Source: Pseudo-nitzschia pungens
Lineage: Eukaryota > Bacillariophyta > Bacillariophyceae > Bacillariales > Bacillariaceae
Direction of reading: 5' to 3'
Length of the DNA: 64,000 nt
NCBI GenBank assembly: GCA_037355855.1
Contig: CM074765.1
Coordinates: forward strand, 992,001 to 1,056,000
Part shown: one piece after another, positions 21,024-33,461 of the stretch
How the letters are laid out: each line of letters starts with the position of its first letter
Position numbering within the stretch: position 1 is the first letter of the stretch
Notes under the pieces: model-generated
Seen by the model: the letters and a program-made list of their open reading frames with translations, nothing else
Told to the model about the DNA's origin: nothing
Database searches by the model: none
Translations under genes and position numbers: made by a program

Positions 21024-22590
21024 TCCTTTGTCGTTCGAACCTAGAAATAGTTCAGTCTGATCTCGTCGTGTGTGTAGAGTTTCGGGCCGATGATTCTGCA
21101 GTGCCAGTTACTAGAAGATTTTATTCCAAAGATCATGTACCAATGCAAACGATCAAGCTCAAAAGTTTTTGTCGTTTCAACTGGTTTAATGCGGTACCTT
21201 AGTTATCCTACCAAACACGAAAAAGTAGTTATCCTACCAAATACGAAAGAGTAGTGATGTACAATATTATTGTTGCATGTTGCACTTGTGTCATGATCCG
21301 ATGAGTGCTGAAACGACAACCATTCACACAACCAGGGTTGTAATATTTACTGCGAAACAGTTCCTAATTTCTGTTTTTAGGAATCGTCTAGATTCATTGA
21401 TACATTTTATATAGGCTTTTTGCTCCCCAACACAAATGCCTGTATAACAACAAAATTTGTGGGCCGAGGACGTAAAGGCGCTAACTCGTGGTGGTTGTTC
21501 CATGAAACCATCACAGTAGACTTTGAAAAAAAAAAAAAAAATGTTTTGTTTTTAGGCTGAAATAGGCTCCACCACGTCCGTGTGCCTAATTGGAATAAAT
21601 CAGAACTCATACAGGTAAAACTTACCGATTTCGGAATCAGGCCAAACGAAGAGATTCGAACATGAGGTAACTTACCAGTAACCTTACCGGCGCTAACCTT
21701 ACTGCTTCGTCTTTCTTTTTTACTGCTGGCTTTGGTATGAACAACACGAAGTGTTTCATCAATGCTTTTGGATGGCGCTGGTATCCAACCACTGTAAAAA
21801 CAAGATTATTAAATGGTACTAGGAAAAAGCAGAAGTATTTGCTTTAGCACAGCAGTTACAAAGATATCTATCCCCAGCATAGTAAATAAATGCATGCCAG
21901 TACACAATGTAACAGTCAGTCCTCATGGAGTGTGCTGGCTAGAAAGTGGTGAGCTATTGGTGGTACTGTGAACTGTGATCAATGATCTATGAGTAAAGCC
22001 TGCCGACTTTCTCTCTTTCTGAGCCATCAGTCAACTGTCATATTTTCATCATGTATGGTTGTCTTCAAATGCCTCATCATTCTATCTACTAGTAGTATTA
22101 GTAACTTCTGGTGGAAATGTTGGTGTTGCACCATCTCAATATTTGGCAATTCTCATTCACACCAGAATACCAATCATGTTCGACTGCATGTAAACATTGT
22201 CCCAGTAAAGGAAAGAAGTTTTATCCCATTCTCAAACGGGCAATTGAAAGAATCTACATCGACTTTTGATTGATCGCAAGGAACAACTAGTAGTACTAGT
22301 AGTTGAAAAAATGTAGAAGTTATTATTGCTGCTTATGATGAAAGACATTTCAATCAATGGATTCTGTTTCGCATTCTTCATTCGATACACGTAAGCTATG
22401 ATGCGAATAACACATAAAGGTTGTAGAACTAATAGCCTTATCAGTGGTCGTACTGTTGCATGATTAATTGCAGGTTGGCATGATTTGTTTGTGTCAATGT
22501 TGGCAATGGATTGCGTTTTGTTTTCCAACACCGCGATCGCCGCCTGTTCCAACAGAGTGAATGTTATCATGATTGCTTTCATTGGGTTGC
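21024..22590. other. Intergenic with short duplications
   Basis: No gene is supported. A 26-bp tandem duplication (TAGTTATCCTACCAAA...) lies at 21200-21251, an A-run at about 21525-21541, and a cluster of GTAAC/GGTTAC words at about 21660-21705 (GGTAACTTACCAGTAACC...). Frames such as 21989-22273 show no recognisable protein. Confidence 0.45.
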
Positions 22591-24159
22591 TCAAAAACCG
22601 CACTCGTCCGGAAACACCTGCCTCCATTTCTGAATCATGTTGTTGGAGAGAGCCGGGTGGTGCGTATTGAATTCTGCCGGCGCCTCGGCGAACGCTACTA
22701 TTACCGTGTCGACTGCAGACAGCACCACTTTCATCAAGATGAAGGCCATGGATACCCCTATCAGAAAGCACAGAACAAAGATGACACCATCCTGATTCTC
22801 CCCCAGCGTTGAATCTGCCCAACCCGTGGCCTTGGCCATCAGCATCATCAGAAATCCAGAAATAGCGCCTACGACGACTGCTACCAGTGTCAGAGAGCGG
22901 TAGACCAGATTGTCAGTGACAATCGCCGTCCACCCCCGCGCCTGGAACAGTTCCATAGCCTTCTTCCCCGAGGAAATGTAGTCGAAACCATAGAGGCCAA
23001 CATAGCAGTATGCCCATCGATTGAAGTATACCGCGATGTTCGACAGCATGCGAAGGATGCACTGGATGATACACAAGAGGAATCCATTACGGTTTTGTCT
23101 CTCTGCTGACCTTGCCAAGCTTTCTAGGGTTTGAATGATGGCCACCAACAGACTTCCCATGCAGATGCTGCCGAAACTATAAGTCGTTGCCCGTCGGAAG
23201 GAGTCGACAATAGCCGGGGAAAATACCGATAGCGCATCTTGTGGAGCAAACCACCACGTTCCCACAACGCCGCTGACCGTTACGTGGAGAACGTTTTGCA
23301 GGACCTGAATTGTCCAGTAGAAGGAACCAATCATAAAAATCCCGGAGAGGACACTCATATGCGGCTTGCAGTAGCCGGCGACGCACGAAGGATCGTGGTA
23401 GCCGACGCCGATGAATGCTACTACCCAAACAATGGTCCACACACTTGCCAACCCCACGATTCCATACGCCAAAGCGCAAATTCCACCGTTCGTTTGAATG
23501 GCCGAGAGCGCTGTTCGTAGGTTTGCAGCTGCAAAGGGGATCCTGTGCCACACGCTGCGTGCGTACCAGCCGGTGATGAGGAGACTCAGAATCCATACAA
23601 GGGCCATCCAAGAAACGTCGTCCGCCAAAAAGAGAATCGCCATGATGCCCATCAAGACGCAAGAACCAATCAGACTGGACTGAATGAGAGTTTCGGCGTG
23701 ATGCATCATCACCTGCAGAGAAACAGCGGAAATACCAATGCTCACAATGGACGTAAAACACGACAACCACAGCAGGCCCGAAAGGGATACACTCTCTTCG
23801 GGGACGCTCCCACCATCGTCTGTTTGTTCTGCTGCTGTCGTTTCGTCTTGGCGCATGGCCGGAAATCCCCGGGCTACCGCAAAGAAAAATACCACACCCA
23901 GATGCGCCAAGAACGCCAGGGCAAAGGGAGTGTCGCGGTATACGGGTCCCTGCGCCTGCTGCCCGCCGAATCCGACTGCTCCCGAATCAACAATGATTTC
24001 TCCGCCTCCCATGATGGCCGACGCCGAAATGTCTTCATTGTGGCTCCCGTCGATGCGGAAAACGCCAGTGTTGTGGTGAGCGTTGTCGCTCTCCTCGGAA
24101 GGTCCCAGGAGACGCTCCGAGAGTTTTTCTTCGATTTGTTGAGTCGTGTTGTCTTGCAT
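22591..24159 (-). CDS. Choline-transporter-like (CTL/SLC44) membrane protein
   Basis: 522 residues in one exon. After a polar acidic N-terminus of about 80 residues come roughly ten hydrophobic segments. Family signatures of the CTL/Pns1 group are visible in the second half: AERQNRNGFLLCIIQCILR, then FNRWAYCYVGLYGFDYISSGKKAMELFQARGW, then an Ile/Val-rich pair of helices, ending with DTVIVAFAEAPAEFNTHHP. Members have been linked to choline or other small-cation transport at the plasma or organelle membrane. Substrate here is not shown by the sequence. The length is at the short end of the family and no amphipathic targeting peptide is seen. It is divergent from the plastid protein gene at 25136. 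Confidence 0.85.
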   Translation of the reverse strand: MQDNTTQQIEEKLSERLLGPSEESDNAHHNTGVFRIDGSHNEDISASAIMGGGEIIVDSGAVGFGGQQAQGPVYRDTPFALAFLAHLGVVFFFAVARGFPAMRQDETTAAEQTDDGGSVPEESVSLSGLLWLSCFTSIVSIGISAVSLQVMMHHAETLIQSSLIGSCVLMGIMAILFLADDVSWMALVWILSLLITGWYARSVWHRIPFAAANLRTALSAIQTNGGICALAYGIVGLASVWTIVWVVAFIGVGYHDPSCVAGYCKPHMSVLSGIFMIGSFYWTIQVLQNVLHVTVSGVVGTWWFAPQDALSVFSPAIVDSFRRATTYSFGSICMGSLLVAIIQTLESLARSAERQNRNGFLLCIIQCILRMLSNIAVYFNRWAYCYVGLYGFDYISSGKKAMELFQARGWTAIVTDNLVYRSLTLVAVVVGAISGFLMMLMAKATGWADSTLGENQDGVIFVLCFLIGVSMAFILMKVVLSAVDTVIVAFAEAPAEFNTHHPALSNNMIQKWRQVFPDECGF

Positions 24160-25135
24160 TATTGATTGTTGCTGGTAGGTCGGTTTGTGTTCGTTGCCAT
24201 CAGCGACCGGTGTGGAAAGGTTGAATAGAAGTATGAATGACTTCGAATCGAGAGAAAAATCGCTTCGCTACAGCTAGGGAGGAAAGCTTAAAACGTATTC
24301 GGTTTAAGTTCGCTTTCGTGCTCTTGGAGTGTAAAATTAAGTGCGGTACGGTAGGAGGGTTCTTGTTCTTGTCCTCTTATTTTGCTTTTCATGCGGAGGG
24401 ATTGTCGTTGTTCACTCGATCGCTTCCAGTTTCTGTTCCGTGAGGTGTTCGGTGGTGATCTTACCAAACGGTGCTAGTATCGTTGTTACTGACACAAGGT
24501 GTTCGTACTAATCCATAATCATTCTACCCGTACAGAGTAAGTGTACACAGCGAGGTGTTCCGCCATAGTATTGCCTGTTACGTGTACGTACGACGTAACC
24601 GTAATCCTAGTAAGAAGTGCCTCACGAACAGATCGCATTTTGTTCGTGTAAGAAACAAAATTTGAAATTTGGGTTTTTCGATCGTGTCACTCAGGGGACC
24701 AGAATTCAATCACTAATTACTCGTGAATGAAATCATTTTTTTGAAAAAATAATGGTAAGGTAATACTCGTACTCGTAAGATCTTATCCATCATTATTTCT
24801 CGAAGAAGTTCTACGCGTTTGAAACGGATTCTCATCCATCAATCAACGGGCCAACAAAAAATCCTGAGGTTTGAGAGGACTATCCAATCATCAGAAGCAA
24901 AACACGCAATTCTTCGTTGCATCACCGTAGCGTACGTACCGGGTAATCTTAACCTTCCATGTACGACAAGATCATCACCGAAAGAGAACGCTTTCGATCC
25001 GAGATTGAATCTATTTGTTCCTCTGTCTACACAGTAATTACTTGTCGACTTGCATCACATCAAAATCGGCCGCTATCATTATTTAACTACGTATTCCTCC
25101 TTACCACTTTGACTCGAAAAGGAACCTGTTTTACA
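24160..25135. other. Divergent promoter region
   Basis: A 976-bp gap between a minus-strand and a plus-strand gene. It contains several GTAC-centred palindromic words (GTGTACGTACGACG at about 24591, TACTCGTACTCG at about 24762, GTAGCGTACGTACC at about 24928) like those in other spacers of this window. An in-frame extension upstream of 25136 is open but lacks a signal and is treated as 5' untranslated. Confidence 0.4.
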
Positions 25136-25945
25136 ATGCCGAAGAGTATCGCTGCTCCGTCTTCTACCTTGCTTCTGGCCTGTTCGATGGCAATCGTCGC
25201 CAATCGCAATGCAGACGCCTTTGGTTTATCATCTGCCGTCGCGAAACCTGCTGCCGCCAACACCGCCACACCACTGTTTGCCCGACCGAGATCCAAATGG
25301 GACGATCTGGTGGACGAGGACGACGAAATCGAACCCGCGCTCGAGAGCAAGATCCCCGTCCCGCCCGACATGACGTACGTCGAGCGGAACGTCAAGCGAT
25401 GCCACGAAAATTTTCTGAATCTGCGCAATGCCGGTGGCAAGGATCTCTGCAACGACGTCTACGCCAAGTCTCCCGTCCAAAAAGAGGAGCTCTGGTACGT
25501 CGGGAAGGTTGCCAAGATTACCGACGTCACCCTGGAGGATTGCATCGCCCGGCAATGGAACATCATCGAGACACACGCCACCAATTTGCGACCGATCGAA
25601 TTGTACCCGCACCGGGGAAATCTGGAACTCTGGACCGCTCCGGGTGATTCCGAACTAGAGGTTGCGTACAACAGGCCTTCCCTGGTCATGAAAAAGATGG
25701 AGAAATACGAGGTTCCGGCAAAGGATCTGAGAAACAATCTGATCGGCTTCCAGGGCGAGGTGTACCAAGAAGGCGAGGAAGGATTCCGAACGTGGCGCAA
25801 GGAGGACGGGTCTCCTGCTCGTGCGGAAATCAACCCGGGCGGAGAAACGAGGCCGCCAACGGAAGAGGAAATGGAGCAGCTTCAACGAGATATGCAGCGC
25901 CAGAACATTAGCGTCCAGGACGTGTACAAGGAATCCCAAAAATGA
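25136..25945 (+). CDS. Plastid-targeted conserved-type protein, function unknown
   Basis: 269 residues from the ATG at 25136. This start is preferred over the longer open frame because it places a hydrophobic signal peptide (TLLLACSMAIVANRNADA) directly ahead of FGLSSAVAKPAAAN. The Ala-Phe junction followed by a basic, acid-free stretch is the diatom signal for import into the complex plastid. The mature part begins near PLFARPRSKWDDLVDEDDE and is soluble and charged, with no membrane segment. Notable runs are NVKRCHENFLNLRN, CIARQWNIIETHATNLRP, LYPHRGNLELWTAP and LRNNLIGFQGEVYQEGEEGFRTWR. I do not recognise a named family. It has strong coding character and balanced codon use like its neighbours. 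Confidence 0.75.
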   Translation: MPKSIAAPSSTLLLACSMAIVANRNADAFGLSSAVAKPAAANTATPLFARPRSKWDDLVDEDDEIEPALESKIPVPPDMTYVERNVKRCHENFLNLRNAGGKDLCNDVYAKSPVQKEELWYVGKVAKITDVTLEDCIARQWNIIETHATNLRPIELYPHRGNLELWTAPGDSELEVAYNRPSLVMKKMEKYEVPAKDLRNNLIGFQGEVYQEGEEGFRTWRKEDGSPARAEINPGGETRPPTEEEMEQLQRDMQRQNISVQDVYKESQK

Positions 25946-26360
25946 AAAGACGGAAACTAAAAACGGCGGGAGACCGCAACAAAAATTTTAAAATGCTAGC
26001 ATACGCAACAGTCATTACTTGTTTCCGAAGCGTATAATCGACACCTAGAGAATCTGGTTCAAGAAAATGAAGGAAAACGTATCCCACTTTCCGCAACAAC
26101 GATTGACACCTCCAAAATGTATCTTCCACGCGTTGTGAACTGTATGCTGCTGAACAAGTATGCTTTCGACCTTGACGTGATCCAAGAGACTTATCCAACG
26201 TCGACTCCGCTACGATGTTAGAGAGTTGGATCTAATTGTTTCGCATGGAGAAAAATAAGTGTAGTATTGTACATGTTTATATCTTTTTCTCGTAAAAAAT
26301 GGAGCAAAAAAGCATTCGCATCAGCGATAATTTTTCGCTGCGCAAACTGCACGGTGAAAA
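25946..26360. other. Short convergent 3' spacer
   Basis: About 415 bp between the plastid-protein stop and the minus-strand ubiquitin-like gene stop. It must hold both transcript ends. The sequence is AT-rich with no repeat or hidden exon that I can see. Confidence 0.4.
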
Positions 26361-27365
26361 TCAGAGGCCTTCGTCCCCGTAATCGTCCTCCGATTCGGAC
26401 AATTCAAACAAGAGATTGTTGGCAAGCGATGGATCATTCATTTGATCGGTTATGGCATCGGCCACGCTGTCTGCTGCCGTCCGCACATCTCCATTCCTAG
26501 CCGCTTCTCCGTTGGATGGCGTCGGCGATGTGGCGCCATAAAAGCCGCTGCCGGCTGCCGAAGACGAGCCCTTTCCTTTCAGAATATCGAGCAACAAATC
26601 CAACAACCCTTCCAAAATGGTGTCTCCTATGCGGATGGCCTTGGTGACGACCTTGGTGAATTCCCGCCTCCACAGCTCCGGCGTCTGGATGGCCTTTCGC
26701 AGGGCGGAAGGAAAGTATTTCTTCAAAAATCCATTGGATAGATTGGTCGAGATGACCCTGCGATAGTTTTCGATCCGGTCCGGATCGTGGAGTCCCTGTC
26801 GAAAGGACGGACGTTCCCACCATCCGCGCAGTTTGTGGTAGGACGAATCGAAGTTGGTTCGAAAAAAATCGGCAACGTCCTTTCGTTTCAGGTCGTTGAC
26901 ACTCTCCCACATGGTATTGGAGACGTCCTGCATCACGTCGAACATTTCGGGTTGTTCCTCTCTTGCTTTGGTAATGGCCTCGTCGAGGGCTTTTTCGTTG
27001 CTGGAAAGGAGAAAAAGATACACCGCCAGGACATCGACCGCTCTGGCCTCCTTGTCTCCGGGCAAAATCATGACGCGGTCCCCATTTTTGATGCCGGCCT
27101 TGGAGAGGTCGTCTCCTGGTTTAAGGATTTTCCCCTTCCACACGATTCCCTTCGCCGACACGTGGTTGCCCAGATTGTTGTTGTTGTTGTTCAATCGTTC
27201 GAAATGCGCGGTCAATTCGTTGACTGTCGAAACTCCCTCTCGGATGGTGTATGTTTGGCCCCTATAGGTCACGTGCAAATTTCGAATGGGCTTGATTGCC
27301 GACACGAATAACGAAACGCGAGTTTTGCTGTTGCTGTTGGAGTTTTGGTCTCCGTAAATTGTCAT
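26361..27365 (-). CDS. Ubiquitin-like-domain protein
   Basis: 334 residues from the first in-frame ATG (27365). The frame is open upstream to about 27455 without an ATG; that stretch reads IPIIEFVDQIALCAFLALSGAK, a possible signal peptide. An upstream exon with the true start is therefore plausible but unplaced. Residues about 25-105 have a ubiquitin-like fold pattern: IRNLHVTYRGQTYTIREGVSTV, then GIVWKGKILKPGDDLSKAGIKNGDRVMILPG, similar to the UBL of BAG-type co-chaperones. The remainder is helical and charged, with MWESVNDLKRKDVADFF, a Trp/Arg-rich segment, and an amphipathic Leu/Ile-rich helix (IRIGDTILEGLLDLLLDILKG). It ends in an acidic tail. The function is unknown; the UBL may contact the proteasome or a ubiquitin receptor (inference). 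Confidence 0.7.
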   Translation of the reverse strand: MTIYGDQNSNSNSKTRVSLFVSAIKPIRNLHVTYRGQTYTIREGVSTVNELTAHFERLNNNNNNLGNHVSAKGIVWKGKILKPGDDLSKAGIKNGDRVMILPGDKEARAVDVLAVYLFLLSSNEKALDEAITKAREEQPEMFDVMQDVSNTMWESVNDLKRKDVADFFRTNFDSSYHKLRGWWERPSFRQGLHDPDRIENYRRVISTNLSNGFLKKYFPSALRKAIQTPELWRREFTKVVTKAIRIGDTILEGLLDLLLDILKGKGSSSAAGSGFYGATSPTPSNGEAARNGDVRTAADSVADAITDQMNDPSLANNLLFELSESEDDYGDEGL

Positions 27366-28475
27366 TTTTGCTCCCGACAAGGCAAGGAATGCACACAGCG
27401 CAATCTGATCCACGAATTCAATGATTGGAATATGACGGAGAGTGAGTACACGTAGCTACGAAATCGCTGCGAATAGTGTCCGGAAAATCATCGAGAACCA
27501 AGAAGTTGATCGGCAATGCAATGTAGAGACGCACCGTTATCACACGAGAAAACTGAGCGAAGGAACAAAACGGAGAATTGACGGTTCGACGCCTTCTGCG
27601 GCTGGGAAATCCATAGGAATTCTGTCCCATCATTGTATTTGTATTCTTTCTGTTCTGTTAACCGCCGATGTGCTTTGGTACATTTGTCTTCGGTGAACCG
27701 AATCAAGTGCGGATCGATCTCAAAGGGTCCGGATTGAGAAGGTGAGAAGGCATGATTTGTGTTGTGTTCGTACTAGTTCGTATCGTGTTCGTGTTCGTTT
27801 TTTCTTCTTTCTCTTTCAGCTTGTCATGAAAAAAGATTAGTGATGATGGATGTTGAGCGTCGCTCAGTAATTTACCGTAATTCCCGTACGGTTACGTATG
27901 AATTTCTTCATATGAGTACCTCGAAGTCGAAGTAGTCAAAGTAGACAAGATCCTCTATTCGAATCATTCACGAGTATGTGCATCAATGGACGTCATTCAT
28001 CGTCATTCTTATTTGCATCCATCGACTGGCTGCCATTGTACCGGTAAGGTTAAGCTTACCATAAAGTGCAGCGTTCATTCATTCGTTCTTGATTTTGATT
28101 GATTGATTGTGATGTGTTGGTAAGTTAACGCCTTGATAGTATTTTGGTACCTAATGGTATCTCTTTTGATGGCTCACCTTTTTCCATCGGTTTTTTCCAC
28201 CGCCCATCGATCACACGCCGATCGCCCATCGCCCATCACCCTACTTGTGCACACCCACTGCATCAAATTGGTCGTCTCATTGGAATACTGGTACAAATCG
28301 CTGCGTGAACCATCTTTGACCACCTATTAGGATACTGGTAGTCAAAGAGTTGCATGCACCGATCGTAAATTCTTTGCCCCGTACGTGTACCAGTCATAAA
28401 AGATAATACACACCCAGCACCTGTCCCTGTCAATACGCTAATTTGCGAACACTCTATTCTTTTCTTCCCTTCCGA
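27366..28475. other. Divergent promoter region
   Basis: 1.1 kb between the minus-strand ubiquitin-like gene and the plus-strand ATP/ADP carrier. No gene is supported. It may hold an unplaced first exon for the ubiquitin-like gene near its left end. It also carries the palindromic GTAC/GGTTAC words (27880-27900 and 28040-28065) shared by many spacers here. Confidence 0.4.
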
Positions 28476-30644
28476 ATGTGCGCTTCTACTCGACAACGGC
28501 CGACTACAATATCATCCTCACCATTGATAGAGAGAAAAAGAACAAAGAAAACAAGAGTGTTTTCAATCCTATTCATTTATTGCACTTTGCTACTCTTCGG
28601 AGTGGAAGCCACGACGGAGACGACAACAACTGGGCTGTCGTCGAGAAGAAGATTTGGTATCGTACGAACCAACAAATCGGTGAAACATCAAATAAGCATG
28701 TCGACTCGGTCCGGGACCCGCATTCGAGGAGGTGACAGCACTGGATCTGATCCCGGGAGTGCCGGCGCCGATGCCGCAACCCCCGGCGCCAATGAAGCGA
28801 AAATCGCACCTCAACCTCCGGCTTCGGTCGCGTCTGATGCAAACACTGCGGCAACAGCAGCGTCCAACGACAGCGATAGCAAAACGGCAACGACGACGAC
28901 GACAACGAAAAAGCCGTTTTCTTGGAGAGACGCTCGCAGAACGGTGTTCCCTATCTACGGAAAAGAGGAGGTCGAAAAGTTTCTACTGATCGGTGCGATC
29001 AAATTCTTTATCATCATGGCCTTGACCCTCACAAGAGATACAAAAGATACATTGGTCGTGACACAATGTGGTGCAGAAGCCATTGCCTTTCTCAAGGTGA
29101 GAATTATTTTTTCATCAAAAGTGCTGTTTTCAAGCACGCACACCGTCTGCTTCGGAATTCCGCTGACGATCTCATCACCATGCTTGCCTTGCTGCGTCAA
29201 AAAATCATTATCCGTACCGGGTCGCAGATTTACGGGGTTCTCCCAGCTGCGACGGCATTCATCGCTTTGTATTCGAAAATGTCGGATTTGCTGAGCAAGA
29301 AAACCTTGTTTTACACAACTTGCATTCCGTTTTTCCTGTTTTTCGTGCTCTTCGACGCCGCTATTTATCCGAACGCCGCTCGCTTGCACCCTTCGCTGGC
29401 ATCGGTAGAGTCTGTCCTCGGGATCACCAATGGTAGCGGCGGTGGTTTGACTGTGTTGGCCAACATTATTGCGCACTGGACGTCGGCCTTGTTTTACGTA
29501 GTGGCGGAAATTTACTCGTCCGTTTCGGTCGGTCTTTTGTTTTGGCAATTCGCCAACGACGTGGTGTCTGTCGACCAGGCCAAGCGATTCTACCCACTGT
29601 TCGCACAGATGAGTGGACTGGCACCGGTCCTTGCAGGTCAATACGTGGTCCACTATGCAAGCCGTGCAGCTACCTTTTCGACCTCTTTGCATCGGCTGAC
29701 TGCCGCAATATCCTTTGCGGGGTGCATGATTTGTTTCTTCTACCACGCGAGCACGAGCTTTATCGAGAAGAAAGAAGGAGTCAAGTTTGGTTCTAGCAGT
29801 GGTGATGGTGCCCCCGCAACCGCAAAGAAGAAGAAACCCAAGATGTCCATGGTCGAATCGATCAAGTTCTTGGCATCTTCTCAATATCTCCGATTGATTG
29901 CGTCGCTCGTTCTCGGATACGGACTGAGCATCAACTTCACCGAGGTAATGTGGAAATCCCTCGTGAAGAAACAGTATCCAAACCCTCTGGACTACCAAAG
30001 ATTCATGGGTAACTTTTCTTCGGCGGTCGGGGCCAGTACCTGCATAGTTATTTTGTTTGGAGTCCACGTCATTCGCATACTTGGTTGGAAGGTGGGAGCG
30101 ATGGCAACTCCCGCTATCATGTCCGTGTTGGCGGCTCCTTTCTTTGCCTGCATTCTCTTGGGATTGGACAGTCCTGCGAGATTGCACATTGCTGTCATTT
30201 TGGGAACCATTCAATCACTCCTGAGCAAGACGTCCAAATACGCTCTGTTTGATCCAACAACACAAATGTCTTACATTCCATTGGATCAAGATTCCAAGGT
30301 CAAGGGCAAAGCTGCTATTGATGTATTGGGATCTCGTATCGGAAAGAGTGGTGGATCCTTCATCCAGCAAATGTAAGTAGATCTGCACTACCGGGAGTGT
30401 GGACGATGAACATGCAAACCGACAACATCACTTGTCTAATCCTTCCCCGTCTTCTATCTTGTCGTTTCAATCTTCGTGTTGTAGCCTTGTGCTTAGCTTT
30501 GGCAATATCATCAATGCCGCACCAATCGTGGCGGCTATTTTTTACTCCATCTTGTTCGCATGGCTGTCCGCAGCGAGCAAACTCAGTACTCTATTTGTGG
30601 CGCAAACAGAAATGGACAAAGCCGAAAAAGCTAAGAAAGAATAA
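28476..30644 (+). CDS. NTT-type ATP/ADP translocase (three exons)
   Basis: Exons 28476-29096, 29228-30372 and 30485-30644 give 641 residues; introns of 131 and 112 bp carry GTGAGA...GCAG and GTAAGT...GTAG. This is the bacterial/plastid TLC class of nucleotide carrier, not the mitochondrial AAC type, and exchanges ATP for ADP or imports nucleotides. The N-terminus has a signal-like segment (SILFIYCTLLLFGVEA) and a long Ser/Thr/Ala/Gly-rich region, fitting delivery to the complex plastid or endomembrane. The core starts at PFSWRDARRTVFPIYGKEEVEKFLLIGAIKFF, with TRDTKDTLVVT typical of the family. Intron 1 interrupts AFLK-IYGVLPAATAF. About eleven to twelve hydrophobic segments follow. The tail is Lys-rich. 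Confidence 0.92.
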
Positions 30645-30910
30645 AGTAACGATAAAGCAAATAGTTTGGGATCATAGAAGTTCCGTGTATTGGCAATTTA
30701 ACTTTTGAGTAGAAGTGTCTTGCAACATATTGCATCCTACGCGCATTTGAATAGAAGCGAAATCTCAGAAAGAGACAATTGAATGCCTTGTGAGGAAAAA
30801 CGCCGGTCGCGTGCATCACTCAGATTTTCTGCTTATGCCCTTGCCATGCATTTGCTATAACACCTAATTCATTATTGAATATGTATCAATCCAGCATTTG
30901 TTTACTCTTT

Positions 30911-31597
30911 CTACGGCAATCCCGAGGCTTCCTTTTGATTTGCGCAGGCAATTGCATACCATTCCAGCTGATCGAGCACGCCGTCGAGTTGTTTCAGTTG
31001 ACGGTTGGATTCATCCTTCACGGATCCATCATCGTGGAAGAGATCGCCTGCAGAAAAGAAGCATGCCAACTTTGAAACGGGAAGGCAACCGAGCTCCGAC
31101 AAAAAGGGTCGAAGGGCTACTGCAGCACGTGCTCCACCGTAAGGGCCCGGCGAGTAAGTGATGATGCCGCTTGGCTTGAAGGCGTAATTAGAGCCACCAA
31201 AGTGACCCATCATACCGCTGATGGCGGGGGAGATTGAATGATTGTACTCGGGAGCAACAATGAGGTAACAGTCCGCCTCTTTGATAGTCTTGGCCATGGA
31301 ATCCATGGCTGCCGGTGCCTCGCCCGGCTTGAAAAAGTGATGGGGCGTCTTGAGCTCCGCCCCACTCGATTCGAGAGCACCTCCCTCGCCAAACACCTCG
31401 AGAGGATCGAAGACCGTCAACTCGTGGGTGATTTCTTCGACTTCACCCAAGGACGAGGAGCGTTTGGAGATCTCCTTTTTGACCCATTCGAGGACTCCGG
31501 TGCCCAAACGGCTGGGCCCACCCCATGCCGGAGAGGAGTTTCGGGAACTTCCCATGAACAGGACAGTCTTGAGTGTTCGACGGTTGACAGTAGGCAT
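30911..31597 (-). CDS. NADPH-dependent FMN reductase family protein
   Basis: 228 residues from the ATG at 31597. A longer frame exists upstream but begins without ATG. The flavodoxin-like fold begins TVLFMGSSRNSSPAWGGPSRLG, the phosphate-binding loop of FMN, followed by GTGVLEWVKKEI. APEYNHSISPAI is the strongest family signature, and the stretch GIITYSPGPYGGARAAVALRPFLSELGC corresponds to the second flavin contact. Members reduce FMN, quinones or azo compounds with NAD(P)H; the substrate is not predictable here. Length is slightly above that of bacterial relatives. No targeting peptide is obvious with this start. The gene is convergent with the ATP/ADP carrier, about 265 bp between the stops. 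Confidence 0.85.
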   Translation of the reverse strand: MPTVNRRTLKTVLFMGSSRNSSPAWGGPSRLGTGVLEWVKKEISKRSSSLGEVEEITHELTVFDPLEVFGEGGALESSGAELKTPHHFFKPGEAPAAMDSMAKTIKEADCYLIVAPEYNHSISPAISGMMGHFGGSNYAFKPSGIITYSPGPYGGARAAVALRPFLSELGCLPVSKLACFFSAGDLFHDDGSVKDESNRQLKQLDGVLDQLEWYAIACANQKEASGLP

Positions 31598-32862
31598 GTT
31601 TGTTTTGTTTGTTGCGAGTTCGCGTTTTGTGACAGGTTTGCAAATTCGGACAGAGCTCCGCACAGAAGTAGGTATTTGCTCTCAGAAAAGAGAATCTCGT
31701 ATGGAAACCGAAACCACCTTTGGTCAATTGAATGTCAATTCGCCGAGCTCGCCGACGTCTAATGTGCTTATGGATTGCGAATGACGTTTGTCAGCACCTA
31801 TGATAAGTCGACCTGATACTAAAAAGATACCTTCACACTAGATCCAAACTATCGATAAGTCCTACTTCGCCGACTTCGCCGATGATTGGAGACATGCCAA
31901 TAAGAGTATTTCGTTTGTTGATTTTGCCCTTGGTAGGCAAAGGGCGACTGGATAGATTTGGTAGTGACTTCTCAAGCTGATAGAGATGTTTCCGTCGTGA
32001 TAAGTATGCGAGACGTGAGTCGGTTGTGATGCAAATTTGGTCAGAGAACAAGGATCACATGACAGCAGTTGCAAGATTCGGTTTGGCCTCTCTCCACTCC
32101 ATTTCACGTTACCGATGCTTCTTTCCAACGATGCCTGTCATACGGGTTATTCATACTTTCTCTTCAAATTTTAGAAGGAAAATAAGCCTGCATTAGAGTA
32201 TCCACGACTGCATAAACCCTTCTAAAGTGTTACCAGTCACATTGGGGACGAGGAGGACTGGAGAGAACGTGAAAAGTTTCCAGGGCGCATTAGATTGTGG
32301 AGTCAGTTGGGATTGGGACTCTGTACGAACACGTAACACATCAAAAGTCAATCAAAAATTAAAATCCACAACTACTCGTACCAGAGGACGACGACTAAGG
32401 TTACCATACGGTACTAGGTAAGATCTTAACCTTACATACGAAGTAGATATATGTACGGGGTACAACTACTAAAGAACAAATTCCCTCTTCCCTCTATTTT
32501 CATTTTTGACTCATTCGACTTGAATGTTTTTTTTTAACGGTTATGCTTTGAGAAAGACACTCCACGCTCCTTCAGGTACAAGTACGAGTAAGATTAAGTT
32601 ACCGGTACAAGTACTCGTACGAGTAACTGCCCGTCGCGTGAAAGCAGCACGAAGAACCTCATCAAAAGAACAGCGAGCATCAAGGAACAGCGATGAGGGC
32701 AACATCGACGAAAACAGAGTAATTAATTACCAGTACGTCGCACTGCACAAGTAGTCTGATCCGAAGTAAATCGACCCAGCCACCATTCAGCATTATAACT
32801 CTCGAAAAGATTCAAATCAGGTATAGATCAAATTATAGAAAGAGTACTCATTACTTTGCAAC
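31598..32862. other. Divergent promoter region upstream of histone H3
   Basis: 1.26 kb between the minus-strand reductase and the plus-strand histone gene. No gene is supported. It holds dense GTAC/GGTTAC palindromic words at 32398-32440 and 32575-32630, and AT-rich stretches (TATAACTC at about 32796, ATTATAG at about 32833) that could act as core promoter for H3; this last point is a guess. Confidence 0.4.

Positions 32863-33461
<599 letters not shown>

Noticed and set aside
24959..25135. N-terminal extension of the plastid protein
   Set aside because: The extension would bury the signal peptide; the ATG at 25136 puts the signal at the start with a correct Ala-Phe junction.
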